A DNA stretch of 64,000 nt from Streptosporangium sp. NBC_01755. Lineage in GTDB: Bacteria > Actinomycetota > Actinomycetes > Streptosporangiales > Streptosporangiaceae. Positions 17,880 through 27,080 of the stretch are shown here, piece after piece; within the stretch, counting starts at the first letter, position 1; the number at the start of each line of letters is the position of its first letter. A program made the position numbers and the translations under genes. A model generated the notes under the pieces. It did not search any database. It saw only the letters and a list, made by a program, of their open reading frames with translations, and was not told the origin of the DNA. The stretch covers positions 2,542,001 to 2,606,000 of the forward strand of contig NZ_CP109131.1 of NCBI RefSeq assembly GCF_035917995.1, given 5' to 3'.

Positions 17880-19835
17880 GTGGATAACGTTGCCATACGG
17901 GGGACCGACTGCGAGGAAGGGAACCTTCCCGGTGAAGAGGACGTGAACCGGCCCGGTGTCGAAGGGCTGCGATCCACCGACCCCGAGAGCATCGGGGCTT
18001 ACCGCCTGCTCGGGCGCCTTGGCGAGGGCGGGATGGGGACCGTCTACCTGGCGCTGGCGCCGGCGGGGCGACCGGTCGCGCTCAAGGTGGTGAAGGCGGA
18101 GCTCACGGTCGAGGACGGCTTCGCGGCGAGATTCCACGCCGAGGTCGAGAACGCCCGGCGGGTGGCCTCGTTCTGCACGGCGCAGGTGCTGGACGACGGA
18201 ACCGATGACGACGACCGGCTGTACATGGTCACCGAGTACATCGCCGGCACGCCGCTGTCTCGCCAGATCTCCGAGCACGGCGCGCTGGAGCCCGGAACGC
18301 TGCACGGCGTGGCCCTGGGAGTGGCGGCGGCGCTGGCCGCGATCCACGTCGCCGGCCTGGTGCACCGCGATCTCAAACCCGCCAACGTGATCCTGTCCAT
18401 GTCCGGGCCCCGCGTGATCGACTTCGGCATCGCCAGAGCCCTCGACTCCACGCACAGCTTCACCCGCTCGGGCGAGGTGCTCGGCAGCCCCGGCTGGTGG
18501 GCTCCTGAGCAGATCCAGGGCCTGGACATCACTCCTGCCGCGGACATCTTCGCCTGGGGCTGCATGGTCGCGTACGCGGGCAACGGCCGCCACCCCTACG
18601 GGCGGGGCGACCTGATGACGATGGCCACCCGGCTGCTCAACAGCCCGCCTGACCTGGGCGCGCTCCCCGCCCCGCTGAACGACCTGGTCCGCCGCGCGAC
18701 CGCGATGGACCCCTACCGGCGGCCCACCGCCCAGGACCTGCTGATCGCCCTGGTCGGCGGCGGGATCGCCGCCCCGCCCTCACCGGCTCCCGCCCGGACC
18801 GACCCGCCCACGTTGATAGCCAGTGATCTGCTCCACGAGTCGTGGCAGCCCCCCGCCAACGTGGAGCCCGACTCCACCCAGACCCTCAGCGCGCTGAATC
18901 TGGGGACGCGGTTCCCCGCCCCGCCCTCGGTCCAGGGCCCCGCGACACCGGCCACGGCATCCTCCACATCCACCCCCCCGCCGCCCGGCCCGTCCACACC
19001 CGCGCCCCCGCCGCCCGGCCCGTCCACGACACCGACGCCACTGGACTTCCCCCCGCCCTCAAGGGCCGAGTCCGCGACATCGCCGTCCCAGCCGTTGACG
19101 GGCCCCGTCCCGGCCCAGACAGCGGCCCGGACAGCGGCCCGGACACCGGCCCAGACAGCGGCCCGGACACCGGCCCAGACAGCGGCCCGGACACCGGCCC
19201 TGCCTCCGCCCGGCATCCGGCTCCCCCCGGAATCGGACGCGCCGGACACCGGGGGGACGGCGCCCCGGCGGCGCTGGCTGTTCGCCGGGCTGGCCGTACT
19301 CGCGGCACTGGCCGTCACGGTCGTCGTACTGCTGAACCTGCGCGGCCCGGACCCGGGCGACCAGGGGGAGACGCGGGCGGGCAGCACCGGTGTCACCCGC
19401 GGTGCCGCCGGTACCGGTGGCAACGGCGGCACCGGCGGTATCGCCGGCAACGGCGCCACCGACGTGGGCCGCAGGATCACCACAGGCTCGTTCCTCACGG
19501 ACCCGCAGCTGATCATCCCGCGCACCCCGACATGCGGCCTCACCGCCTACGAGGGCGCCACCCCGGTACGCGGCAGGCTCTGCACGATCCCGTGGACGCT
19601 GGTCAACACCGGCGGGGAGGCGGCCCGGCTCAGCCGCACCCCGCTCACCCTGCTCGACGACGTCGGCACGGCGCACACCGCCGAGAGGGCGTCGACGGAA
19701 CTGCCTGCCACCCTGCCCCCCGGGGCGAAGGTGGACGGCGTCCTGGTCTACGACCTGCCCACGTCCCGCAAGCCCGCGAAGCTGACCGGAACGGTGATCG
19801 AGGGCGGCGGGGAGATAGAAGTGAGGGTGTCATGA
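17880..19835 (+). CDS. Membrane Ser/Thr protein kinase (PknB-like)
   Basis: The 651-residue protein has a Hanks-type kinase domain: glycine loop LGEGGMGTVY (48-57), catalytic Lys69, HRDLKPAN from 162, DFG at 181-183 and an APEQ activation-loop end. A proline/alanine/threonine-rich juxtamembrane stretch (about 300-455) follows, then one membrane helix (about 463-485) and an extracytoplasmic tail of about 165 residues without PASTA repeats. GTG 17880 follows AAAGG seven bases upstream; GTG 17943 is an alternative closer to the domain. The stop overlaps the next gene as ATGA, so kinase and secreted propeller are coupled and may act as sensor and ligand partner. Confidence 0.86.
   Translation: MDNVAIRGTDCEEGNLPGEEDVNRPGVEGLRSTDPESIGAYRLLGRLGEGGMGTVYLALAPAGRPVALKVVKAELTVEDGFAARFHAEVENARRVASFCTAQVLDDGTDDDDRLYMVTEYIAGTPLSRQISEHGALEPGTLHGVALGVAAALAAIHVAGLVHRDLKPANVILSMSGPRVIDFGIARALDSTHSFTRSGEVLGSPGWWAPEQIQGLDITPAADIFAWGCMVAYAGNGRHPYGRGDLMTMATRLLNSPPDLGALPAPLNDLVRRATAMDPYRRPTAQDLLIALVGGGIAAPPSPAPARTDPPTLIASDLLHESWQPPANVEPDSTQTLSALNLGTRFPAPPSVQGPATPATASSTSTPPPPGPSTPAPPPPGPSTTPTPLDFPPPSRAESATSPSQPLTGPVPAQTAARTAARTPAQTAARTPAQTAARTPALPPPGIRLPPESDAPDTGGTAPRRRWLFAGLAVLAALAVTVVVLLNLRGPDPGDQGETRAGSTGVTRGAAGTGGNGGTGGIAGNGATDVGRRITTGSFLTDPQLIIPRTPTCGLTAYEGATPVRGRLCTIPWTLVNTGGEAARLSRTPLTLLDDVGTAHTAERASTELPATLPPGAKVDGVLVYDLPTSRKPAKLTGTVIEGGGEIEVRVS
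19112..19200 (+). repeat. 24-bp tandem repeat inside the kinase linker
   Basis: About 3.5 copies of a 24-bp unit built on ACACCGGCCCAGACAGCGGC code for repeated A-Q-T-A-A-R-T-P phrases in the proline-rich juxtamembrane linker. The unit length keeps the frame, so copy number can change without breaking the gene. Confidence 0.75.
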
Positions 19836-21217
19836 GGCTGCTGCTCTCTCTTGTGGCCGCGGTCGCGATCGCGTGGTCGTCCACCGGATCCGCCTGGTCC
19901 GATGCCGCTTCTGCCCCGGCCGCCGACTGCACCGGAACGGGCGCGAGCGACTTCGACGGCGACGGGGTGGACGACATCGCGGTCGGCGACCCGTTCGCCG
20001 GCCCCGGCGGATCGGCCGGCACGGGGGCCGTGCACGTGCTGTTCGGCCGGGGGGAGGGTGGGACGGCCGTGACCGTCGCCGAGACCGAGGCGGGTGACGG
20101 CTTCGGGTGGTCGGTGCGGCTGGTCAGGATCGACGGCGACGGCTGCGCCGACCTGATCATCGGCGCCCCGTACGCGGACGTGGCGGGCCACCGGGACGCG
20201 GGCGCGGTCTACGTGGTGCACGGCGGCCCCGACCCCAGGACGATCCGCCTGGTCTCTCCCTACCCCGAGGCCGACGCTCACTTCGGCTGGTCCCTGGCCT
20301 TCGGCGGGACGCTGGTGGCGGTCGGCGCTCCACACGAGAACGCCGACGGTGTCGCCGACTCCGGCGCGGTCTACCTGTTCGACACCGAGACGTCCGGCGA
20401 GGGCCGGCGGATCTCCCAGGAGACCAAGGGCGTCACGGGCAACAGCGAGGCCGGCGACATGTTCGGCTGGTCACCGGTGCTCGGCAAGCTGGGTGGCGCC
20501 CCGGGCGAACTGGATCTCGCGGTCGGATCGCCGTACGAGAACGACGACGGAACGGGGGCCCAGGCCGGCGGGGGCAAGCTGGACGCGGGGGCGCTCACAG
20601 TGATCTTCGACGTGGGGCGCGCCAAGGACGAGTACAAGAGCAGGAAGTGGGACCTCCGCGACATCGTCGACGCCGGTGCGGGCGACCTGTTCGGCTACGC
20701 GGTGGCCTACGGCGAGCAGGGCGACACCGGCTACCTCGCGGTGAGCGCACCGCTCGGCGACGGCGGAGGGGTGAAGGACTCCGGCCTCGTCCAGCTGTTC
20801 CTGGCCTCCAGCAGCCTGGAGATCACCGCGGCCGCCACCTTCCACCGGGGCTCCGAAGGTGCCCCGGACGAGGGGTACGGGACCTCGCTGGCGTTCAGCA
20901 GCGCCGACGACGTCAGGCTCGCCGTGGGCGTGCCCTTCGACGGCCCCGACCAGCGGGGCGGCGTGCGGCTGTTGACCATGGGCGAGGAGGGGGCGGGCCG
21001 GCTGATCGCCCAGAGCCAGGCAGGCGACCACTTCGGCTGGTCGGTCGGGTTCAGCGGCAACCGGCTGGTCGTCGGCGCGCCCGACCGGGAAGGCGCGGGC
21101 GAGGTCGTCCTGCTGGGCAGGAACGACGCCCAGGGCGTCCCGCTCTCGCCGGGCACCGGGAGGATTCCCGCCCTTGAGGGCGCGGCCTCCGCCGACTTCG
21201 GCTCCGCCGTGGGCTGA
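19832..21217 (+). CDS. Secreted FG-GAP repeat beta-propeller protein
   Basis: The 461-residue product has a signal peptide (MRLLLSLVAAVAIAWSS, cleavage probably near residue 23-30). It then has a chain of integrin-alpha-like FG-GAP repeats, with recurring DGDGVDDIAVGDP, DGCADLIIGAPYAD and HFGWSLAFGGT phrases. The D-x-D-G-D/G-x-x-D loops usually bind calcium. About six to seven blades are visible, enough for one closed propeller. It is coupled to the upstream membrane kinase by ATGA overlap. Function is unknown; binding to surface glycans or proteins would fit the fold. Confidence 0.83.
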   Translation: MRLLLSLVAAVAIAWSSTGSAWSDAASAPAADCTGTGASDFDGDGVDDIAVGDPFAGPGGSAGTGAVHVLFGRGEGGTAVTVAETEAGDGFGWSVRLVRIDGDGCADLIIGAPYADVAGHRDAGAVYVVHGGPDPRTIRLVSPYPEADAHFGWSLAFGGTLVAVGAPHENADGVADSGAVYLFDTETSGEGRRISQETKGVTGNSEAGDMFGWSPVLGKLGGAPGELDLAVGSPYENDDGTGAQAGGGKLDAGALTVIFDVGRAKDEYKSRKWDLRDIVDAGAGDLFGYAVAYGEQGDTGYLAVSAPLGDGGGVKDSGLVQLFLASSSLEITAAATFHRGSEGAPDEGYGTSLAFSSADDVRLAVGVPFDGPDQRGGVRLLTMGEEGAGRLIAQSQAGDHFGWSVGFSGNRLVVGAPDREGAGEVVLLGRNDAQGVPLSPGTGRIPALEGAASADFGSAVG

Positions 21218-21265
21218 GCCCCCTCACGACGCCCCCGCCGTGGGCTGAGCCCCCTCACGACGCCC
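21206..21265 (+). repeat. 31-bp tandem duplication at the gene end
   Basis: A 29-bp sequence beginning GCCGTGGGCTGAGCCCCCTC occurs twice, offset by 31 bp (21206 and 21237). The first copy carries the last codons and TGA stop of the FG-GAP gene. Each copy contains the small palindrome GGGCTGAGCCC. Confidence 0.8.
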
Positions 21266-21295
21266 CGCAGAAGACGTCCCGGTGCCGGAGGCACC

Positions 21296-22156
21296 TCACC
21301 AGGAGCCGAAGACGGTCTCTCCGTTGGCGCTGACGGCGGCGGCGAGGTCGGTGAGGCCGACCTCCTTGACCTCCGCGAGGCAGCGCAGCGTGAGCGGGAT
21401 GAGGTAGGGCGCGTTGGGTTTGCCCCGGTGCGGCGCGGGCGGGAGGTAGGGCGCGTCGGTCTCGACGAGGATCAGCTCCCTCGGCGCGACCCTCGCGGCC
21501 TCTCGGAGGTACCCGGCGTTCTTGTAGGTGACAGGCCCAGAAAATGACATGAAATATCCGGCATCGACGCACTGCTTGGCCATCTCGGCGTCACCGGAGA
21601 AGCTGTGAAAGACCACGACCTCCGGGGCGCCCTGCTCGGCCAGCACGCGTAGCACGTCGTCGTGGGCCTCGCGGTCATGGATCACCAGGGCCTTGCCCGT
21701 CCGCTTGGCGATCTCGATGTGCGCCCGGAAACTGGCATGCTGGTCGTCCTTCGACGCCCAGTCGCGGTAGTAGTCGAGCCCCGTCTCCCCCACCGCCCTG
21801 ACATGCGGCAGGCGGGCCAGCAGCTCGATCTCGGCGAGGGTCTCCGGCGTCGAGGCGTGCGCCTCGTTGGGGTGGACGGCCACCCCGGCGTAGACGTCGG
21901 CGTGGAGCGCGGCCGTCTCGGCGTTCCAGCGCGAGGACGGCAGGTCGTAGCCGATCGTGACGAGCCGTGTCACACCGACGGCCCGGGCCTCGTCGAGGAT
22001 GCCCTCGACGCTCGCCCGGGCCGCCTGCGCGGCCTGCGCGACCGGATCGCCCGAGGACGCCTGGCGGTTGCCCACCATGATGTCCAGGTGGCAGTGGCTG
22101 TCGAACACCTCTGCCGGCAGGGGCTCGGGGGCGGCGGGAAGCTTCTGCGTGCTCAC
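21296..22156 (-). CDS. tatD: TatD-family metal-dependent DNase
   Basis: A 286-residue amidohydrolase-fold protein with the TatD signatures VFDSHCHLD (metal-binding HxH), AVGETGLDYYRDW, VIHDREAHDD and LVETDAPYLPP. TatD proteins are 3'-5' exonucleases linked to DNA repair. GTG 22156 is the likely start, with an in-frame TTG nine bases earlier. It follows metG with 85 bases between, the classic actinobacterial metG-tatD order. Confidence 0.9.
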   Translation of the reverse strand: MSTQKLPAAPEPLPAEVFDSHCHLDIMVGNRQASSGDPVAQAAQAARASVEGILDEARAVGVTRLVTIGYDLPSSRWNAETAALHADVYAGVAVHPNEAHASTPETLAEIELLARLPHVRAVGETGLDYYRDWASKDDQHASFRAHIEIAKRTGKALVIHDREAHDDVLRVLAEQGAPEVVVFHSFSGDAEMAKQCVDAGYFMSFSGPVTYKNAGYLREAARVAPRELILVETDAPYLPPAPHRGKPNAPYLIPLTLRCLAEVKEVGLTDLAAAVSANGETVFGSW

Positions 22157-22241
22157 GCCGTCCAACCTACCGAGGAGCCGGCGTGGCCCGCGCCCGGTGC
22201 CGCGCGGACCGGCCCGCTCCCGGGCCGGGGGTCCTTCTCGG

Positions 22242-24023
22242 CTACTGGCCCAGGCGGGCCAGCTCCTCCTTGACGATCTTCGGGTCGAGCTTGACGAAGA
22301 GCGGGGTCGGCGGGGAGAGAGGGGAGCCCACCCGGATCGGGACGGACTCCCAGCGCGCGGCGCCGTCGTAGGAGCCGGTGATGATCGGGTAGCTCCGGCC
22401 GTCCTCGTCGGTGACCTCCTGGATCTCCGGCATGCCCGTCCAGACGCCGGTGCCGCCGAGCATCGCGTAGATCTTGTTGGAGGAGTTGGGCAGGACCGGG
22501 GTCAGCATGGTCTTGGCGTCGTCCACCACCTGCAGGGCGACGTGCAGGATGGTCTTCACCCGCCCGGGGTTGTCCTTGATCTTCCAGGGCTCCTGGTCGG
22601 CCAGGTACCTGTTGGTCTCGCGGATGACCTCGAACGCCTCGTTCGTCGCGTTCTTGAACCGGCAGTTCTCGAGCTCGGTCGCGACCTTCGGGAAGGCCGA
22701 GCGGCTGCGCTCCAGCATGGCGCGGTCGACATCGGTGAGGTCACCGGCCTCGGGGATGACCCCGAAGTTCTTGGCGGCCATCGAGATCGATCGGTTCACC
22801 AGGTTGCCCCAGGCCGCCACCAACTCGCCGTTGTTGCGGTTGAGGAACTCCGACCAGGTGAAGTCGGTGTCCTGGTTCTCCGGACCCGCCACCGCGATGT
22901 AGTAGCGCAGCGCGTCGGCGTCGTAGCGCTCCAGGAAGTCACGCACGTAGATGACGACCTGGCGGGAGGAGGAGAACTTTCGCCCCTCCATGGTCAGGAA
23001 CTCGCTGGAGACGACCTCGGCGGGCAGGTTCAGCGCGCCGAGCGAGCCCGGCTTGCCGTCGCGGGCGCCCTGGCCGTTGTAGCCGAGCAGCATCGCCGGC
23101 CAGATCTCCGCGTGGAAGACGATGTTGTCCTTGCCCATGAAGTAGTAGCCGAGCGCCTCGGGGTCCTGCCACCAGCGGCGCCAGGCCTCCGGGTCGCCGG
23201 AACGGCGCGCCCACTCGATGGAGGCGCTGAGGTAGCCCACCACCGCGTCGAACCAGACGTAGAGCCGCTTGTTGGCCTGGTCGCTCCAGCCCTCCAGCGG
23301 GATCGGCACGCCCCAGTCGAGGTCGCGGCTGATCGCGCGGGGGTGGATGTCGCCGAGCATGTTGAGGGCGAACTTCAGCACGTTGGGCCGCCAGTCTCCC
23401 TCCTTGGAGCGCAGCCACGATGCCAGGACCTCGGCGAACGCGGGCAGGTCGAGCATGAAGTGCTCGGTCTCCACGAAGATCGGCGTCTCGCCGTTGACCT
23501 TGCTCACCGGGTTGATCAGCTGGACCGGATCGAGCTGGTTGCCGCAGTTGTCACACTGGTCGCCACGGGCGCCCTGGTAACCGCAGATGGGACAGGTGCC
23601 CTCGATGTAGCGGTCGGGCAGGGTGCGCCCGGTGGAGGGCGAGATGGCGCCCATCGTGGTCTGGGGGAAGATATAGCCGTTGGCGTGGAGTCCCTTGAAG
23701 ATCTCCTGCGCCACCGCGTAGTGGTTCTCCGTCGTGGTCCGGGTGAACAGGTCGTAGGACAGGCCGAGTGCCTGGAGGTCCTCGACGATCACCCTGTTGT
23801 AGCGGTCGGCGAGCTCGCGGGCGCTCAGGCCCTCCTTGTCGGCCTGCACCTGGATCGGGGTGCCGTGCTCGTCGGTCCCGCTCACCATGAGAACCATGTT
23901 GCCCGCCATCCGCTGGTAGCGGCTGAAGACGTCGGACGGCACGCCGAATCCGGAGACGTGCCCGATGTGGCGAGGGCCGTTGGCGTAGGGCCAGGCGACC
24001 GCGGTCAGGATGTGCTGGGACAT
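22242..24023 (-). CDS. metG: Methionyl-tRNA synthetase
   Basis: A 593-residue class I synthetase. HIGH is present at 19-22 within [15 protein letters not shown]. The zinc knuckle has two C-x2-C pairs (CPIC and CDNC). The KMSKS equivalent is KFSSS, as in other actinobacteria. It charges tRNA-Met for initiation and elongation. The C-terminal EMAPII-like dimerisation domain of some bacterial enzymes is absent, which is normal in this lineage. ATG 24023 is ten bases after the upstream glycosyltransferase ends, so the two genes probably share a transcript. Confidence 0.95.
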   Translation of the reverse strand: MSQHILTAVAWPYANGPRHIGHVSGFGVPSDVFSRYQRMAGNMVLMVSGTDEHGTPIQVQADKEGLSARELADRYNRVIVEDLQALGLSYDLFTRTTTENHYAVAQEIFKGLHANGYIFPQTTMGAISPSTGRTLPDRYIEGTCPICGYQGARGDQCDNCGNQLDPVQLINPVSKVNGETPIFVETEHFMLDLPAFAEVLASWLRSKEGDWRPNVLKFALNMLGDIHPRAISRDLDWGVPIPLEGWSDQANKRLYVWFDAVVGYLSASIEWARRSGDPEAWRRWWQDPEALGYYFMGKDNIVFHAEIWPAMLLGYNGQGARDGKPGSLGALNLPAEVVSSEFLTMEGRKFSSSRQVVIYVRDFLERYDADALRYYIAVAGPENQDTDFTWSEFLNRNNGELVAAWGNLVNRSISMAAKNFGVIPEAGDLTDVDRAMLERSRSAFPKVATELENCRFKNATNEAFEVIRETNRYLADQEPWKIKDNPGRVKTILHVALQVVDDAKTMLTPVLPNSSNKIYAMLGGTGVWTGMPEIQEVTDEDGRSYPIITGSYDGAARWESVPIRVGSPLSPPTPLFVKLDPKIVKEELARLGQ

Positions 24024-24033
24024 GGTGCCCAGC

Positions 24034-25314
24034 CTAAGGGACGCGGCCCTGGGTCTTGGTGCTCTCCCTGTCGCCAGCGGCACGCGCGGCCGCTTCCGCG
24101 ACCTCGGCGGCGCGGCTGACGGCCTCGGCGGCCTCCTCCGCCGCGGAGGCGGCCACGTCGATGGGCGTCTCCTTGGTACGGCGGATGCCGAGGATGCTGA
24201 TGAACAGCGCGGCGAAAATCGTCTGGAAGCTCACGATCAGCGCGGTGGCCGAGGGCACGACGAGGCGCAGCGACTCCGAGGGGATCAGCGGGCCGAAGCT
24301 GCGCGTCTGCCAGTGGACCAGGGAGGCCACCAGGCCGCCCAGGCCGCCCAGGGCCAGCAGCCCGCCGACGACCAGCCCCTTCTCCAGGGAGACGATGTCG
24401 ACGAGCTTGCGCACCCGCCTGTCCTCCGGCAGGAAGCCCTCCTCTGCCGCGTACACCTTGGTGAACAGCGCGAACAGCACCGCCTGGAAGCCGATCACCA
24501 CCATGGCGGAGGCACCGACCAGGGTGTCGACGTCGAAGGCGAGCTTTCCGATGTAGACCGGGCCGAAGGTCAGGGCGGCGCCGGCGACCAGCCCGAGGGT
24601 CATCAGCACCAGGCCGGGGATGAAGAACAGCCAGCGCGGGCTGTAGAGCATCAGGAAGCGCAGGTGGCGCCAGCCGTCGCGCCAGGAGCGCAGGTGCGGC
24701 GGGCGGGAGCGGCCGTCGGGCGAGAGCGTGGTGGGCACCTCGCGCACGTCCAGGCCCGACAGGGTCGAGCGGACCACCATCTCACTGGCGAACTCCATGC
24801 CGCCGGTCTGCAGGCCGAGCCTGAGGATGGAGTCGCGCCGGAAACCGCGCAGGCCGCAGTGGAAGTCACCGATGGCGCTGGGGAAGAAGAGCCGTCCGAT
24901 GAAGGAGAGCACCGGATTGCCCAGATAGCGGTGGAGCGGGGGCATGGCGCCCGGCGCGATGCCGCCCTTGAACCGGTTGCCCATCACCAGGTCGGCACCG
25001 TCGCGGAGCTGCTCGACGAACGGCAGCAGCGCCGTGAAGTCGTAGGAGTCGTCCGCGTCGCCCATGATGACGTAGCTACCGCGCGCGGCTCGGATGCCGC
25101 CGATCAGGGCGTTGCCGTACCCCTTTGCGTCGATGTGCACGACCCGGGCCCCGGCCTCGCGCGCGAGTTGCTGTGAGCCGTCGGTGCTGCCGTTGTCGGC
25201 GATCAGCACTTCCCCGTCGATCCCGTGCTCCCGCATGCAGGCGAGTGCCTTGCGTACGCAGGTCTCCACGGTCTCCGCCTCGTTCAGACAAGGCATGACC
25301 ACGGTCAGTTCCAC
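24034..25314 (-). CDS. GT2 glycosyltransferase, dolichyl-phosphate-sugar-synthase-like
   Basis: The 426-residue protein starts with a GT2 domain: [28 protein letters not shown], and the metal-binding [10 protein letters not shown]. After residue about 225 there are four membrane helices ([67 protein letters not shown]). It probably makes or uses a polyprenyl-phosphate-linked sugar at the membrane. The nearby O-mannosyltransferases and GT-C protein need such donors. It ends in an alanine/glutamate-rich cytosolic tail. The specific sugar is not determinable. Confidence 0.83.
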   Translation of the reverse strand: MELTVVMPCLNEAETVETCVRKALACMREHGIDGEVLIADNGSTDGSQQLAREAGARVVHIDAKGYGNALIGGIRAARGSYVIMGDADDSYDFTALLPFVEQLRDGADLVMGNRFKGGIAPGAMPPLHRYLGNPVLSFIGRLFFPSAIGDFHCGLRGFRRDSILRLGLQTGGMEFASEMVVRSTLSGLDVREVPTTLSPDGRSRPPHLRSWRDGWRHLRFLMLYSPRWLFFIPGLVLMTLGLVAGAALTFGPVYIGKLAFDVDTLVGASAMVVIGFQAVLFALFTKVYAAEEGFLPEDRRVRKLVDIVSLEKGLVVGGLLALGGLGGLVASLVHWQTRSFGPLIPSESLRLVVPSATALIVSFQTIFAALFISILGIRRTKETPIDVAASAAEEAAEAVSRAAEVAEAAARAAGDRESTKTQGRVP

Positions 25315-25415
25315 GTCTCAACCCTTCACTCACGGCACAAGCCAATCCCACCATGATGCCCTCTGAACCCCCTTGCCCGGGTCAACTCCCTGAAACGACT
25401 GGCATCCTGTAATGC

Positions 25416-27080
25416 ATGGTGACCGTCGCCGACCGCCCTCCCCTGGACGTGCCTCCGCCCGACCGGGTCACTCGCATGCGGGTCTTCCTGCACCGGCATC
25501 GCCTCTTCGTGGCCGCCCTCGCGCTGGCATTCCTGCTGCGTGTGGTCACCACGCTCGGCTACGGCCCGGCCCTGTGGTTCAACGACTCCTACGAGTACGT
25601 CTCCGGGGCGGTGAACCCCGAACGGCCCAGCGCGCTGCGCCCGAACGGCTACTCCTTCCTGCTCCTGGCTCTGCGGCCGCTGCACAGCTTCGGCCTGGTG
25701 GTCTTCGTACAGCACCTGATGGGCCTGGGCATCGCGGTGCTGATCTACACCCTGCTGCGCGGCAGGTTCGGCCTGCCCGGCTGGGGGGCCACGCTGGCCG
25801 CGGTGCCGGTGCTGTTCGACGCCTACCAGCTCCAGCTCGAACACCTGGTCATGTCCGACGCGATGTTCATGCTGCTGGTCGTGGGCGTGATCATGCTGGT
25901 GCTCTGGCACCGGCGGATGTCCTGGCGGATCGGCGCGGTGATCGGGCTGCTGCTGGCCCTCACCGCGCTCACCCGGTCGATCGGCCTGCCGATCCTCGCG
26001 CTGGTCGTGGTCTACCTGCTGGTCAAGCGCACCGCCTGGAAGACGATCGCGGCGATGGTGACCGCGTGCGCGCTCCCGGTGGTCGGCTACATGGCCTGGT
26101 TCGCGTCCGCGCACGGCAACTTCGCGATGACCAACAGCGACGGCGCGATCCTCTACATGCGGACGGCGCTCTTCGCCGACTGCAAGAAGATGCGGATCGA
26201 CCCTCGTGAGGAGCTGGAGCTGGCGCTGCTGTGCATCAGCGCGCCGCCCGGCCAGCGCGGCTTCTCCGGGCAGAAGTACCTCTGGTGGGCGCAGAACGGC
26301 CAGCGCTTCCACGCCTTCGGGGTGGGCAGCACGTTCACCCCCGAGACGAACAAGACGGCCGGCGCGTTCGCCCAGCGGGCCATCCTGTCCCAGCCGCTCG
26401 ACTATCTGAGCCTGGTGGCCGGCGACTTCTTCCGTGCCTTCCACTGGGACCGGCCGCGCTTTCCGGATTTCAACACCTACCGGCAGTACGAGTTCCTGCC
26501 GGAGAACAAGATCCTCCCGGCCTGGACGTCGTACCGGGGCAGTACCGACACCGACGCGCAGAAGTACGATCCGGGCCTGCGGACCGCGCCGATCCAGGGC
26601 AAGCTGCGCGTGATCGGTACCGACGTGCACGACCCGTGGGCCGGTTTCATGCAGGGCTACCAGCGGATCGTCCGGCTGCCCGGCCTCGTGATCGGCGTGC
26701 TGCTGCTGATCGGCCTGGCCGGGGTGGCGGTGCGCTGGCGCAAACTGGGCGGCCCCGTGCTCCTGCCGTGGCTGGCCGCCTTGGGCCTCATCCTGGCTCC
26801 GGCCGCGACCGCCGAGTTCGACTACCGCTACCTGCTGCCCGCGGTACCGCTGGCGTGCCTGGCGGCCGCGATCTCGCTGCGCCACGGGCTCTCCCGGCCC
26901 GCCGTGCCTGGCGCACCCGTCACATCTGGCGCACCCGTCACACCCGTCACACCTGTCACATCTGGCGCATCCGTCACATCTGGCGCACCCGCCGTGCCTG
27001 TCGCACCCGTCACGCCTGTCACATCCGTCACACCCAGCTCCGGAACAGCATCCGCGACCACCACTGGGAGTGCGGGATGA
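25416..27080 (+). CDS. GT-C fold membrane glycosyltransferase
   Basis: The 554-residue protein has about ten to eleven membrane helices, beginning with LFVAALALAFLLRVVTT. An acidic motif in the first extracytoplasmic loop (WFNDSYEY) and the SLRP-like loop fit the ArnT/PMT-type GT-C families, which transfer sugars from polyprenyl phosphates. The last about 55 residues are a repetitive Val/Thr/Pro/Ala tail coded by imperfect 12-18-bp repeats. The gene converges on the mannosyltransferase from the right and overlaps its end by 53 bases. No obvious ribosome binding site precedes ATG 25416. Confidence 0.75.
   Translation: MVTVADRPPLDVPPPDRVTRMRVFLHRHRLFVAALALAFLLRVVTTLGYGPALWFNDSYEYVSGAVNPERPSALRPNGYSFLLLALRPLHSFGLVVFVQHLMGLGIAVLIYTLLRGRFGLPGWGATLAAVPVLFDAYQLQLEHLVMSDAMFMLLVVGVIMLVLWHRRMSWRIGAVIGLLLALTALTRSIGLPILALVVVYLLVKRTAWKTIAAMVTACALPVVGYMAWFASAHGNFAMTNSDGAILYMRTALFADCKKMRIDPREELELALLCISAPPGQRGFSGQKYLWWAQNGQRFHAFGVGSTFTPETNKTAGAFAQRAILSQPLDYLSLVAGDFFRAFHWDRPRFPDFNTYRQYEFLPENKILPAWTSYRGSTDTDAQKYDPGLRTAPIQGKLRVIGTDVHDPWAGFMQGYQRIVRLPGLVIGVLLLIGLAGVAVRWRKLGGPVLLPWLAALGLILAPAATAEFDYRYLLPAVPLACLAAAISLRHGLSRPAVPGAPVTSGAPVTPVTPVTSGASVTSGAPAVPVAPVTPVTSVTPSSGTASATTTGSAG
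26899..27033 (+). repeat. Imperfect short repeats coding a Val-Thr-Pro tail
   Basis: Repeated GCACCCGTCACACC and CATCTGGCGCACCCGTCA units code for GAPVTSGAPVTPVTPVT-type sequence at the end of the GT-C protein. The repeat block reaches the overlap with the convergent gene. Confidence 0.75.

Noticed and set aside
17859..17888. Nine-codon upstream ORF before the kinase gene
   Set aside because: It overlaps the kinase start out of frame without its own ribosome binding site; no sign of attenuation.
21957..24119. 720-codon plus-strand frame opposite metG
   Set aside because: It is the antisense shadow of MetG, whose HIGH, zinc and KFSSS motifs are certain.
25326..26885. 519-codon minus-strand frame opposite the GT-C membrane protein
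   Set aside because: Gln/Glu/Arg-rich translation typical of antisense to a membrane protein.
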